NCBI GenBank assembly: GCA_012845835.1
Contig: JABAKD010000022.1
Coordinates: 62,001-126,000, forward strand
From: Undaria pinnatifida
Lineage: Eukaryota; Sar; Phaeophyceae; Laminariales; Alariaceae
Length of the DNA: 64,000 bases
Reading direction: 5' to 3'
The position numbers were made by a program, and so were the translations under genes. Positions 32,621 to 44,300 of this stretch are shown piece after piece (positions within the stretch are counted from its first letter, which is position 1; each line of letters starts with the position of its first letter). The notes under the pieces are model-generated. The model saw only the letters and a program-made list of their open reading frames with translations. It was not told where the DNA came from and did not search any database.

Positions 32621-32706
32621 CGATGGTTGACTAACACTGTGTACGACACGATGGTTGACGCACACTGTGTACGACATGATGGTTGACGCAGACTGCGTAC
32701 GAGACA
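32621..32706 (+). repeat. Three tandem 28-bp units
   Basis: GATGGTTGAC..CACTGTGTACGACA recurs at 32622, 32650 and 32678 with a few substitutions. Confidence 0.85.
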
Positions 32707-32709
32707 AAG

Positions 32710-33010
32710 AAGAGGGTTCATCGTCCATGGATTGGTTGCGTTTCATTCGGTTGGGGTTAGGGTATATTATATGATTTCAAGAGTATGTCAACAAGTTTCT
32801 CGGAAAAACAGTAAAGGTACCCTCAAAAGAAGAGGAAAAATAAAAAGAAGAAAAATAGAAAAGTGAAGAAAACAGAACAAACGACAGGTAGGTTGTGTAC
32901 TGAAGAACGTGATGCAAGAAGATCAGACAGGAATGAAAGGTTGGAAGAACAGAGAGGAACCATAGATAGGTCCTGAAGAGAAACAGATAATAACTACTAC
33001 TATAGTCTAT
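32710..33010 (+). other. Unassigned spacer
   Basis: It is A-rich with no gene recognised. A 213-codon minus frame (33418-32777) spans this region and the SINE but follows low-complexity sequence. Confidence 0.35.
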
Positions 33011-33024
33011 ATTATGATGTACAC

Positions 33025-33336
33025 GGTCGCCCCGGTGGCGTATCAGGTTATCCTCGAGCCTGGTATAGGTCAGTTTCGTGAGTTCGAGCCCCGCCGAGTG
33101 CATACTCGTATAAATTCGTTGGGACTTTTTCTTGTGGACCAATTGACTTGCGGAAAGCGCGAGAGCGTGAGTTAGCAACATTCGATGAACAATCGACGAG
33201 CAGTGGGATTGCTGAACCCTATGCGCGATAAAAATTGAAGGCAAGAACCGGGGAGGAGAAGGGATGACACCTGTGACCACGGCTTGTCCAGAAGCTGGAA
33301 AGTGAAAGTGTGCAAAAAAAAAAAAAAAAAAAAAAA
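33025..33336 (+). mobile_element. tRNA-derived SINE, copy 2, with target duplication
   Basis: It has an A-box-like GGTGGCGTATCAGG near the 5' end and a B-box-like GAGTTCGAGCCCC ~50 bases later, as in a tRNA. A tRNA-unrelated body shared with 12880-13168 follows, then an uninterrupted run of about 23 A. TATGATGTACA at 33013-33023 and TATGATGTATA at 33337-33347 are the target duplication (10 of 11 match). The long A run and near-intact duplication suggest recent insertion. Transcription would be by RNA polymerase III and movement would depend on a LINE. Confidence 0.9.
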
Positions 33337-33347
33337 TATGATGTATA

Positions 33348-33574
33348 TGTTGTTGCACGAACAAAACAACACGAAGATAACTGATGATGTTGTTGTACGG
33401 ACTAATAACAAATAACACAAAGAAGGGCTATATGCTACTACATCTAGACTATCCTACCAGTATGCTTTTAATAGTGTTATACAAAACAGTGCATGCCAAA
33501 TGGGATAGCTGGGATGGCTATTGCTGTAATATTAGTAACAAGGTGTGCTTAATATTTACATTACACATATGTTA
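33348..33574 (+). other. Unassigned spacer
   Basis: AT-rich with no recognised gene. Confidence 0.35.
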
Positions 33575-34535
33575 TTATAAAAAAAGAGATCACACTCCTC
33601 CAGCTGTGAGATCGGAGATTTTGTCGAACCTCGTATATATTTGCAAGCTGTGTATGATGCCCCGATCGCCGATCGCGCGTAATACGGGTTATGTGTCCTC
33701 ATTAAGGATATAGGTCGGCGACTGCCCTTACAACTACCACGTAGCTACCAGGGTCAACAGGGTGATGTTAGCCAGTCTGTGCGCGAAAACTATAAAACCC
33801 GTTTCTGAGGGGGACAAATTCTGACAGCTGTGGAGGGAATTGTATCCGTTTATCAAGTGAATCCTGTAAGTCGAGTAACCGGTGAGGGGAGGGCGGAGTT
33901 TTTAAGGACGTGAGGGGCTGGTTTTGATCAAGAGCGAGCGGGGTTGGAGGGGGGGGGGGGGGGGGGGACTGGGGGGGGGGGGGGGGCGGACGGGCGGGCA
34001 ATTTGTGCGTGGAAGCTCGTACAAATCCTTTGAGGGGATAAATATGACCGTTTTGGAAAAAAAAATAAAAAAATAAAAAAAAGTGCACCAGTTTATCATA
34101 GGGGGGGGGTTGGGGCGGGGGTAGGGCGGGGGTGGGGCGGGTGGGGCAGCTCAATCTGTGCGTGGAAACTATGCATTATTTTGAGGGGATAAATAGATAT
34201 TATATACCAGGGTATCGTGGTTGAGGCAATTCGGACATTTTCTGCACGTTGCGTTGTTGGCAGTAGACTACAGTTCTTGCCAAGGCAGGGGCACGGTACC
34301 AGCATCCCAGGGGGTGTGCAAGCGCTGATGTTCACCCATCCGTCCTGCGCGGAACGTCGCGCGTGACTTATCGACAGGAAATTTCATTGGAAAAAAGAAA
34401 GTTGTTGCCCGAACCGTGCAAAACACATAAACACGCGCGATCGGAGTATCACACACAGCTTGCAAGTATCAGGTATGAGTTTCGACAAAATATTTGATCT
34501 CACAGCTGGAGTGTATTTTTCATTTTTTGTGATAA
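33575..34535. mobile_element. Second foldback copy of family G
   Basis: The conserved end lies in plus orientation at 33590-33840 and in minus orientation at 34435-34530 (AGTATCACACACAGCTTGCA, then CTCACAGCTGGAGTGTATTT). Between them are G runs of about 19 and 16 bases (33949-33967, 33971-33986) and internal landmarks. The two outer edges are AT-rich and mirror each other loosely. There is no transposase frame. Confidence 0.6.
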
Positions 34536-34589
34536 ACTCAAGTGTTAACTCAAGTGTATCGTTGGCCACAGATAGGAATGATCGATATG

Positions 34590-34720
34590 TTTTTTTTTTT
34601 TTTTTTTTTTATCCTCCGGCGGATGGGGAAAAATAAAGCTTTAGCTCACCACACTTCCGCGTATTTTCATACGCGTCGTGTGTCCATTTAACTCAGTTGC
34701 TTTCGCAGCCCAACGCTAAG
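34590..34720 (-). mobile_element. 5'-truncated poly(A) retroposon
   Basis: On the minus strand this is the last ~110 bases of the element at 26965-27337 plus ~21 A. GATCGATATG occurs on both sides (34580-34589 and 34721-34730), a perfect 10-bp target duplication. The 5' truncation point is within GCGTTGGGCTGCG. Confidence 0.88.
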
Positions 34721-34794
34721 ATCGATATGATCCTATTTTTTAGGTTGTCTTCGATCATGTTATTGCGTCGAAGCGCGTGCACCCAAGCCTACCA

Positions 34795-35210
34795 CTAGAA
34801 CTCGAACATATAATGGGCAGCTGCATCAAATCTGACTATGTCAAAAGCCAAATTATTACCGTCGACCAGGCACTCAGATGAGTTAGACGGTGTACTGAGT
34901 TTGAACAATAACCACGCAAGCCTGTCCCGAGACCCACACACAATCCTAAGCATTATTACATGTCTCCAGCACCTGAATACCCCATTGTTTTGGCCAGAGC
35001 TCGACCATATTTATTTCAGCAGCTGCATATATCTGTGATGATGTCAAAAGCCACGTTATCGTCGACCACGCACTCAAATACGATAGACGGTGTACTGGGA
35101 TTGAACCATAACCATGCAAGCCGATCCCGAGACCCACACATAGTAGTCCTAAGCATTACGCGTGTCCTGCTTCCGAGTACCATATTGTTTTCCCCCGTGT
35201 TTTACATCTT
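34795..35210 (+). repeat. Tandem duplication, ~206-bp period
   Basis: GGCAGCTGCATC..TATGTCAAAAGCCA at ~34813 recurs at ~35020. Both units share GACGGTGTACTG, CACGCAAGCC and CCCGAGACCCACACA. They are roughly 80-85% identical by eye. Frames through it are not supported. Confidence 0.8.
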
Positions 35211-35800
35211 CGTTCCATAAGGTGCAGCGAGGACTATTAATATCACGGGGCGCAATGATACATACCATGAAGAGCTTCATGGCATCGTGGATACCCTTTT
35301 CCTTTGACGAAAGCACTTTACCTCGAGACGACGACGCAAATATATATTTCGAGGCGGTGAAGTAGACGGGGTATCCCGCCAGAGTAGTGCGCCCCTCTCT
35401 GCTGTAGACAGCTGTAGCCAAGTAGTGCGATTATTGCTTGATCGACCTCTTCGAAGGCTGGTGGTGTTAATTTACTTACAGGTTGACCGGTCCTCGGCGT
35501 TGCAGAGGGGGGTTCTGCTGACGTCCTTGATGGGATGAAGGGCGTGACATTAACATGGCTGAATGCTCCGGAGATTCTTCACCTGTTGTCACAGGGCACT
35601 GAAACACTCGTCGATTATCCCTTTTTCCTTTGTACTACGTAGTGAAGTGCGTGGTGAAACGGAGTGTGATCGGGGACGAAACACGGTGGAAGGGATAAAA
35701 TAAACCTCAGAGCGAATACTGTTCCATGGAGTGCATGGGCCAATATTGACATACAGTAGTGGGGCACCCTACTTACTACCTATAGTACCTACAAACAATT
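35210..35800 (+). other. Unassigned spacer
   Basis: No repeat partner in this window and no recognised domain. Frames of 67 (plus) and 90 (minus) codons overlap at 35149-35421 without motifs. Confidence 0.35.
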
Positions 35801-35807
35801 TTTTTCC

Positions 35808-36293
35808 CTTTTGTTCCCTCCTTGCGTGTCCAGGTTTTTGGCTCGTGTTCGGATTATCTTATTTTGGTTTTACTTTACTTTATTTTATTTCATTTTATTA
35901 TGTTTCTTTTCCGAGCTTTGGCTCTCCTTTCCGGTTGGGTTGTTTCTTCGATTTCCCCTTCATTTTGTTTGTTTCATTTTTTGTTTTATTTTATCTTTAT
36001 TTTTATTTGTTTTCTTATTATTATTTTGTTTTTGTTTTTGTTTTTGTTTTTGTTTATTTCGTATTTCTCTCTTCCAATGTATTTCTGTTGCTGACGTATG
36101 TATGTTGTGCCTGTCGTACCCAGTACTAGGGCATGACATTGCGTTGTCGAATGCATTACGATGCATTATCTCTGTGTCGTAGCTTGTGACCACAGAGCTG
36201 ATCTTTCTAGGGTGAAGAATCAGTACGGACACTGGGTGTGCTGGATGTCGACGAGTAGAAGAACGGTTTAATGTGAAGAACACACACACACAC
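35808..36293 (+). mobile_element. Retroposon with (AC)n tail, full-length copy 3
   Basis: It matches the copy at 28128-28623 in inverted orientation with very few differences seen by eye. It runs from TTTTGTTCCCTCCTTGCGTG to a (CA)8 tail. ACAAT flanks are only a weak candidate duplication. The near identity over ~490 bases shows recent activity or gene conversion. Confidence 0.8.
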
Positions 36294-36975
36294 AATCAAT
36301 TGCTTACGCAGATGGCACCTCGGAGCAGACGGGAGTTACCGCGCTTATCTCTGCACCGTACATATACATATACATTGTAGTTTGTGTGTCAAGTGCCTGG
36401 TAGGTTTAGTGTAGGCATCACAAGGCATGGTCAGCATATAGATTTAATCTCTCTTAAGTCCGTTTTATCAAACTCACTGACGACTAGTAGTAAGTAGTAG
36501 TGTTGGTAATGGACCAAGTCGACCAACCTTGGGCTACCACTACGCGTAACGGTAGGGGGGATAACACGCCTTTTTTCAAAAAATACCGTGTATGGGCCAC
36601 ACGAAAGAAAGCTTAAGACCGCAAAAGGATCACTGCTGAGATCTCTCGCCCGCGTAACCCCGAGCCACTGAAAAAAAAAAACTAGTAATCCCCTATTAAT
36701 CCCTTATTAATAAAAGCGACCTCGCTACATAACGTAGCTTGGCGATGGGTGTAATGGAGTGCCCTCCGTAGAAGGATAGTTTACAGATTCGACGTGAAAC
36801 CATGTCATGGTTGAGGTGAAACCACGTGATATTAGATGTCACTCTGACGCCAATATCATCGTAGATGGGTTAAAATAATGTAGGTGACGACGATCGGACA
36901 AGCAGGACGCCCCTCATCTCACTACCCCAAAAACCGCGCCCCACCCTACCCTAGCCCTGCTGTGTCTGTCTTTTA
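36294..36975 (+). other. Unassigned spacer
   Basis: No gene recognised. 36600-36680 weakly resembles the GACCGCA...CCACTG segment of family G. Confidence 0.35.
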
Positions 36976-36981
36976 GTATTC

Positions 36982-37059
36982 TTTTTTTTTTGTATCCTCC
37001 GGCGGATGGGGAAAAATAAAGCTTTAGCTTACCACACTTCCACGTATTTTCATACGCAT
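36982..37059 (-). mobile_element. Short 5'-truncated poly(A) retroposon
   Basis: It contains the final ~75 bases of the 26965-27337 element (TATCCTCCGGCGGATGGGGA on the plus strand) with a ~10-base T run. Truncation is more severe than at 34590. No clear target duplication. Confidence 0.75.
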
Positions 37060-37261
37060 TCTATATATATACGGAAATAATGCGTAAGCTTTGAGCCTAG
37101 CCTACGAGCCATGAGGAGAGACTACCAAAGACACAGGAACCCATGAGGGGCGCGCTTCCCAACACCGACCAACCACGCATCCCCCACTCCGAGTACTCAA
37201 TCAACTAACAGGAGCATGAAAACTAAAGTTTTTTGGCTTGCTTATTATACGCACAATCAAA

Positions 37262-37779
37262 GCAAAATTGTCTTACAGCCGAAGTGTATTTGAATATTAT
37301 TTGTGACCTAAACCTCCTGAAAATCCCCCCCCCCCCCTCCCCCCCCCCCTCTTGCTCTCCCTTACTCAAACGCCCCACCAAATATCGAAATCCACGACAT
37401 TAATAAACACTTCACGCACAGGATATCACCTCATTATCTTTCAAGAGCCATCCATGCCGCTGTGTCCCCCCCCCCCCCCGCCTCGAACGCCCCCTTCTTC
37501 CCCATCACCCGCACCTTCGCCTAGACCTAGCACCACACGTAAAACAAACCCCTCACCTAAAGCCGTCCCCCCCCCCCCCCCGCCCCCCCCTCCCCGCCCC
37601 CACCTCCCACCCTCCCCCCCCAACCCATCCCAACCCCACCCCCTCGAACACTCCACCCTCTCTTTACTCACTGATTGCACGAATTACCCCAGGATATACA
37701 TGATAAACTGATGTATTATTTCCAAAAATGTCACATTTATCCCCTCAAAATAATGTATAGTTTCCAGGCACATATTGAG

Positions 37780-37813
<34 letters not shown>

Positions 37814-38220
37814 CGCCCCCAATAATATACTGGTGCCAAAACCGTCAGATTTATCCCCTCGAAAGGATTTATAGCTTACATGCACAAATTTCCCCTCCCC
37901 CCCCCCCCCCCCCGCCCCCCTCCAAACCCGCTCGCTTTTGATCAAAACCAGGCCTCCCTTTCCCTTCACAGCTGTCAGATTTTGTCCCCCTCAGAAACGG
38001 GTTTTATAGTTTCCGCGCACAGACTGACTAAAATCATCCTGTTGACCCTGATAGCTACACTGTAGTTGTAAGGGGAGTCGCCGACCCATATCCTTAATGA
38101 GGACACACAACTCGTAATGCGCGCGATCGGAGTATCACACACAGCTTGCAAAGATGAGTTTCGACGAAATCTTCGATCTCACAGCTGGAGTGTATTTTAA
38201 TTTTTATAATATATTTCTGA
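37262..38220 (-). repeat. Family G copies, minus orientation, with C runs
   Basis: The conserved end occupies 37975-38215 in reverse (CCCTCAGAAACGGGTTTTAT, CTGTTGACCCTGATAGCTAC, and CACAGCTGGAGTGTATTTTA). Interior C runs include ~28 C at 37783-37810, the complement of the G runs seen in plus copies. A second, truncated family end (CAGCCGAAGTGTATTTGA) lies at ~37267. Proline-rich frames are artefacts. Confidence 0.75.
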
Positions 38221-38246
38221 TCAAAATATCCATGCTCATCAACCAG

Positions 38247-38440
38247 TCGCCCCCGGTGGTCTTCTAATGGTTACCCTCGAATACTACTACCACTAGCATT
38301 GTGGTACTTGTAAGTTCGATTCCCATCGTGGTGAGTTTTTGATATATTTGAACAAATGCAAACAAAAGGGACCAACTTACTGCTGAGAACAGTAAGTGAC
38401 TGGCCTTTAACTTTGCGATGTTCTCACCCTCCACAAACCA
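38247..38440 (+). mobile_element. Probable tRNA-derived SINE of a second type
   Basis: It begins GTCGCCCCCGGTGGTCTTCT with A-box-like GGTGGTCTTCTAATGGTTA, and a B-box-like AAGTTCGATTCCC follows ~60 bases later. The tail (GGGACCAACTTACTGCTGAG) is shared with the remnant at 8361-8546. There is no A run, and the 3' end runs into TACTAATAATAC-type repeats. The body differs from the SINE at 33025. Confidence 0.6.
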
Positions 38441-38565
38441 TGATACTACTAATAATACTATTAATACCAGATAGATAAATCGAGGATAAAGTACCAAATA
38501 TATTTCGACGTTTGAGGTGATCCGCATATTTTTTGTCAGATTTTCCAAAACGCGCGGCGAAGCCT

Positions 38566-38668
38566 GGGTTAGGGTTAGGGTTAGGGTTAGGGTTAGCGTT
38601 AGGGTTAGGGTTAGGGTTAGGGTTAGGGTTAGGGTTAGGGTTGGGGTTAGGGTTAGGGTTAGGGTGGG
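38566..38668 (+). repeat. Interstitial telomere-type (TTAGGG)n array
   Basis: About sixteen TTAGGG hexamers run without loss of phase, with single variants TTAGCG and TTGGGG. This is the telomere repeat type reported for brown algae as well as animals and many other eukaryotes. Shorter TTAGGG/CCCTAA runs occur at 53093-53112, 54520-54531 and 58806-58820. Confidence 0.95.
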
Positions 38669-38867
38669 TCGACGCCCTCTCGCGATTTGACGAAAAAAAG
38701 CGCAAAGAAGCTACCCGTAGTTGCATTGTTTGGGATTCTATAATGCGGATACTGCCAGAACTGCCAGTCGTTACCATGCATCAAGTATTCGCAGTACTAA
38801 GAGCCCTCAAAAACGCCCAGAATTTATTTGCGGAGTGATAAATATGCAGAGAGAATTTGCCAATATT

Positions 38868-39175
38868 ATTAGGGCTGGGCACTGGCTCAGTACGTACTGG
38901 TAGTATAGTAGTAGCCTACTGGCCTAAGTCATCTACTGATTGACCCGGGCAGTACATTCGCCAGTAGATTTTTCCTGGCGTACGTCCAACAAACCCGCCA
39001 TGTATAGTACGGAAGTTACATACAGCACTTCTCCTAAGCCTATCCCCCCCTCTCTTCCTCCCTCTCCGGGTGTTGTTCTACTCTTACTTTATAGACATAC
39101 TGTATACGTGTATTTCGTTGTTGCATATATCAGAGCCCAGGCAATTCCAGGCAGTGATATCAAGGGATGTCTTCT
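38868..39175 (+). other. Spacer starting with a hAT-like terminal motif
   Basis: AGGGCTGGGCACTGGCT at 38872 recurs in reverse complement at ~50193-50209. The motif resembles hAT-type ends, but no partner end or target duplication was found here. The rest of the stretch is unassigned. Confidence 0.35.
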
Positions 39176-39179
39176 TGCT

Positions 39180-40480
39180 ACAAGGTTACCGTCAGATTTG
39201 TCCCCTTTAAAGATTTATCGTTTACGAGCACATATTGAAGTGTCCCACCCCCCCCCACTCCCCCGCGGATCCCTCTTGTTCAAACGCCCCACCAAAAATC
39301 AAAATCTGCCAGAGTAGCAGAAAACACTACCAGCCAGCTGACATTACCTCATGGTCTTTCTAGCCATTCATACCGTACCTCCAATTCATTTCCGCCCCCC
39401 CTCTCCCCCCCTTTTTCTTCTTCTTTTTTCCCGCCCTTTTTTGGTAAAACGCCCCAACTAAAATCGAAATAGGCCAGAGTAATAAACACTTCTACGCAAT
39501 TGATATCAAGTCATTATATTTCTAGCCGTCCATGACGTAGCTTTCATTCACCCCCCCCCCGCCCCCCCAATGCCCGCTCCTTCCGCACCACCCGCACGAT
39601 CGCCTAGCACCACGCGTATAGTAAGCCCCTACGTATATGCGCAATACGCGCGTTCGGAGATCACGCACAAGCTTGCAAAAATGAGTTTCGACCAAACCTC
39701 TTGAAAACCCTTCCCCCCCCACCCCCCCACCCCCCCTTGTTTCTTTTCCCCCGTTACCTCTTGCTCAAACGCCCCACCTGACATCGAAATCTGCCAGAGT
39801 ACTGAACACTTCCACGCACTTGATATCACCTCATTACCTTTCTAGAGCCATCCATGCCTCTGCTGCAATTCACCCCACCCTCCCCCCCCCAACGCCCCCT
39901 CCTTCTCCACCACCCGCACCATCGCCTACACCTAGCACCACGCGTATAACAAACCCCTTCATACATATATTCGACCTAAAGATGTTGTTTAAAAAAACCC
40001 TCCCCCCCCCCCCCCCCCACCCCCACCCCCTCGACCGCTCCGCTCTCTCCTCACTGGTTGTACGACTTACAGGATAGGATTTAGAGTTTCCACGCACAGA
40101 TTGAGCTGCCCCCCCCCCCCCCCCCAGCTCCCTCTTGATCAAACCCAGGCCCCCACGTCATTAAAAACTCCGCCCTCCCCTCACCGGTTATTCGACTTAC
40201 AGGATTCATTTGATAAACTGATGCATTTCCTTCCACAGCTGTCAGGTTTTGTCACCCTCAAAAACGGGTTTTAATGTTTCCGCGCACAGACTAACATCAC
40301 CCTGTTGACCCTGATAGCTACACTGCTGTAGTTCCAAGGGGAGTCGACGGCCTAGACTATATCCCTAATGAGGACACACACCCAGTAATACGCGCGATCG
40401 GAGTATCACACACAGCTTGCAACGATGAGTTTCGGCAAAATCTTCGATCGCACAGCTGGAGTGTATATGTTTTTATAATA
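39180..40480 (-). repeat. Family G copies, minus orientation, tandem and truncated
   Basis: The block ends with the conserved segment in reverse at ~40230-40475 (AAAACGGGTTTTAATGTTTC, CAGCTGGAGTGTATATG). Interior landmarks (GATATCACCTCATTACCTTT, CTAGAGCCATCCATGCC, GCCCCACC.AAAATC) recur at about 39290-39380, 39450-39540 and 39770-39860. A truncated second end (GCGCGTTCGGAGATCACGCA) sits at ~39645. C-rich runs are throughout. Confidence 0.7.
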
Positions 40481-40562
40481 GATTTGGTATATGATGCGAG
40501 TTGCGGTGTATCCTATATGTAGCTGTTCCTGCATATTGCTATGTTGTCATTTTGTCAACTCT

Positions 40563-40725
40563 GTAAAATCGGGTTTCCAGAAAATCAGGCATCGATGGTA
40601 CGGAGGTGGCTCCATGATTTTGAACCGGTGAATTACTTGGAGAATTCAGGCGACATCGATCATTGTGCCTGTTTCCTACGAACCCAAAGCCAAAGAATAT
40701 ACGTTGAAGAAATACTGAGGATACA
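40563..40725 (+). pseudogene. Gene fragment at left end of satellite block 2
   Basis: It encodes KIGFPENQASMVRRWLHDFE, then NYLENSGDIDHCACF and TQSQRIYVEE. The frame is open throughout, and similarity starts at TAAAATCGGG exactly as in block 1. It extends ~45 bases further right than the block 1 copy before diverging. Confidence 0.7.
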
Positions 40726-41329
40726 AGGGGACTGTCGTCCGCGTCGTCCCAAGCGGCTCGGTTGTTGGGATTGACTGCCGCCGCTCTAGCCGTGGAGTGG
40801 ACTTCGCGAACTCCCCGTTTCGCCCAATTCCAAATACGAACCAGCACCAATATAACAGCATTCTTCGGAGCAGGAAGGAGCTCAAGACCCAAGCAACTTG
40901 GGGAGCTGCGTGTATGGGACTTATCTCGGGGGCTAACCTCCGTGGCGTGAACTAGCGTGGACTGTGACATGAGTACTCGGGCGGGGTTCGCACGTTTGCC
41001 TGCCTCCGTTTAAGCAGTAAAACCCACTCGTAGAGGTCTTATGGCGGTATGATCGCACTGAATTACGGGAGAAAACTGACATGGGTGGATGCGACCATAT
41101 TGTCAGCTTGGAGAAGAAGTGTACCAGATACAAACCAGGTATCCTTCGAGCTACAACTAACATGTAGCTGACGTTTTCGCACGCACTCGTTTTGGGAATA
41201 ATTAGCAGTACCAACCTCGGTACTTGTACAACCTCGATACTTGCACTTATCTGATTAGGCCACGCCTTACCCTTCACCCAAGTACAAAGCACGGCGACAC
41301 AGTGTGTGGTGTCCCAATGTTACTTTGTA

Positions 41330-44300
41330 TTATTTTGCATGATCTGCTCGCTAGTAGCTGCTGGCATACGCTTTGCTGAACGCGGTTGATATGTTGTTCT
41401 GATCGACGCGGCTGTGTGGTCCAGACGTGATTTCGGCTCTGCTGCCCATTGTTGATATACAGACATGCTGGATATGTTACATGTGTCTGCGGGGCGATGC
41501 CTGAAAGGGGTTTGCTGTGCTGATTGTTGTTGATATACAGCTGCGCCGGATAAACTTTCCGTTTGCTGATCACAGTTAGTTGGTATACCGTGCTGGTGAT
41601 ATACAGCTGCGCCGGGTATGCCTTTGCTTTGCTGATCGCGGTTGATTCACCGCCCTGGTCGACACCGCTGCGCCATACATGCTTTCGCTTTGATCGCGGG
41701 AGATACCGCTGCGCCATACATGTTTCGCTTTGATCGCGGTTTATAGAGCGCGCTGGTGATATACAGCTGCACCAGATATGCTCTTGCATTGCTGATCGCG
41801 GTTGATACATCGCCCAGGTCGACACGGCTGTATCGTCCAGAAGTGCTTTTTTTTATTTGATTACTGTTGATTTACAGCTCTCGCGGTTGATATACCGACC
41901 TGGTCGTCACGGCTGTGTCGTCCAGAATTGCTTTGGCTTTAGGTTTTGATCGCTGTTGATATACAGCTACACCGCGATGATGATTTACAGCTGCGCCATT
42001 GATGCGTTTAGTTTGCTGATCGCGGTTGATACACCGCCGAGGTCGACACGGCTGTGTCCACCAGAAGTGCTTTCGCTTTCGATTTTGATTGCTATTGATA
42101 TACATCGCTCGCGATTGATGTACCGCCCTGGTCGACACGGCTGTGTCGTCAAGAAGTGCTTTCGTGTTCTTTTTTGAACGCTGTTGATATACAGTATACC
42201 GCGTTGGTGATATACAGCTGCGCCGGATATGTTCTGGCTTTGCTGATAGCTGTTGATATACCGCACTGGTCAACACGGCTGTGTCGTCCAGAAGTGTTTT
42301 CGCTTTAATTTTTTATTGCTGTTAATATACAGCTCAGATATGCTGTCGCTTTGCTGATCGCGATTGATATACAACTGCGCCGGATATGTTTTGGATTTGC
42401 TGATCTCAGTTGATACCGCCCTGGTCGACATGGCTGTGTCGTCCAGAAGTGCCTTCGCTTTCGTTTTTTATGCTGTTAATACACAGCTATACCGCGCTGG
42501 TGACACGCAAGTGCACCAGATATGCCTTAGCTCTGCTGATCGCGGTTGATATACCGCGCTGGTGATACAGCTGCGCCAGATATGCTTTTGCTTTGCTGAT
42601 CGCGGTTAATATACCGTTCTGGTCGACACGTCTGCATCGTCCAGAAGTGTTTTTGCTTTAGGTTTCGATTGCTGCTGATATACAGCGATACCACGCTGGT
42701 GACATATATCTGCGCCATATATGTCTCTGCTTTGCTGATCGCGGTTGATATACCTCTCTTCTCGACACGACTGTGTCGTCCAGAACGGCTTCACTTTAAG
42801 TTTTTGGTTCCTGTTGACATACAGCTATACCGCGCTGGTGACATACATCTGCGCCAGATATGATTCTTGCTGCTGTCGCGATTGATATATCGCTCTGATA
42901 GACACGGCTGTGTCGTCCAAAACGGCATCGCTTTACGCTTCGGATTGCTGCTGATATACAGCTGCGCCAGATATACTTCCGCTGTGCGGATTGCGGTTGA
43001 TGTTCCGCGCTGTTGATATACAACTGCGCTCTGGTCGACACGGCTGTGTCGTCCAGAACAGCTTTGCTTTAAGTTTTTGGCTCCTGTTGACATGCAGCTA
43101 TACCACGCTTGTGACATAAATCTGCGCCAGATATTTTTCTTGCTGCTGATCGCGGTTGATATACCGCTCTGGCCGACACGGCTGTGTCATCCAGAACGGC
43201 ATCGCTTTAAGCTTTTGATGGCTGTTGATATACAGCTGCGCTAGATATGCTTCCGCTGTGCTTATTGCGGTTGATGTTCCGCACTGTTGGTATACAGTTG
43301 CGCCAGATAATATTTCCATTTGCTGATCGCGGTTGGTATACCGTGCTGCTGATATATTGCTGCGCCGGGTATGCTTTTGCTTTGCTGATGGCCGTTGATA
43401 TACCGCGCTGGTCGACACGGTAGTTTTGTGGATGCTGTTGATATACAGCTGCGCCAGATATACTTTCGCTTTGCTGATCGCGGTTGATATACCCCCATGG
43501 CGATATACAGCTGCGCCAGGTGTGTTTTTGCTTTGCTGAACGCGGTTGATATACCGCGTTGGTGATATACAGTTGCTCCATATATTATTTTGCTTTGCTG
43601 ATCGGTGTTGATATACTGCCCTGGTCGACACGGCTGCGTCGCCCAGCGGTGCTGTCGCTTTAGGTTTTGATTGCTGCTGATATACAGCTATACCGCGCTG
43701 CTCGTGATATACAGCTGTGCCAGATATGCTTCGCTTCGCTGTTCACAGTTGATATACCGCGCTGGTGATATGCAGTTGCACCAGATAGGTTTTTGCTTGG
43801 CTGATCTCGCAGTTGATATACCTCCCTGGTCGACACGGCTGCATCGTCCAGAAGTGCGTTCGCATTGAGTGTTGATTGCTATTGATATGCAGCTATACCG
43901 CGCTAGTGATATACAGCTGCGCCAGACATGCTCTTTCTAAACTGATCGCGGTTGATACACCACTCTGGTCGACACGGTTGTGTCGTCCAGAAGAGATTTC
44001 GCTTCAGTTTTCTGAATGCTGTTAATTTTGCTTTGCTGATCGCGGTTGATATACAGTTGCACCAGGTGCGCTTTTGCGTTGCTGATTGCAGTTGGTTTAC
44101 CGCGTTGGCGATAAACAGCTGCGCCAGATGTGCCTTTGTTTTGCTGATCGCGGTGAATATACCGCTCTGGCAGTCACGACCGTGTCGTCCAGCAGTGCTG
44201 TCGCTTTCGTGTTCTGACCGCTGTTGATATATAGCTGCGCCAGTATGCCTTCGCTTGGCTGATCGCGGTTGATACACCGCACTGTTGATATGCAGCTGTG

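Noticed and set aside
37352-37711. Proline-rich protein
   Set aside because: It is the complement of family G poly-G tracts.
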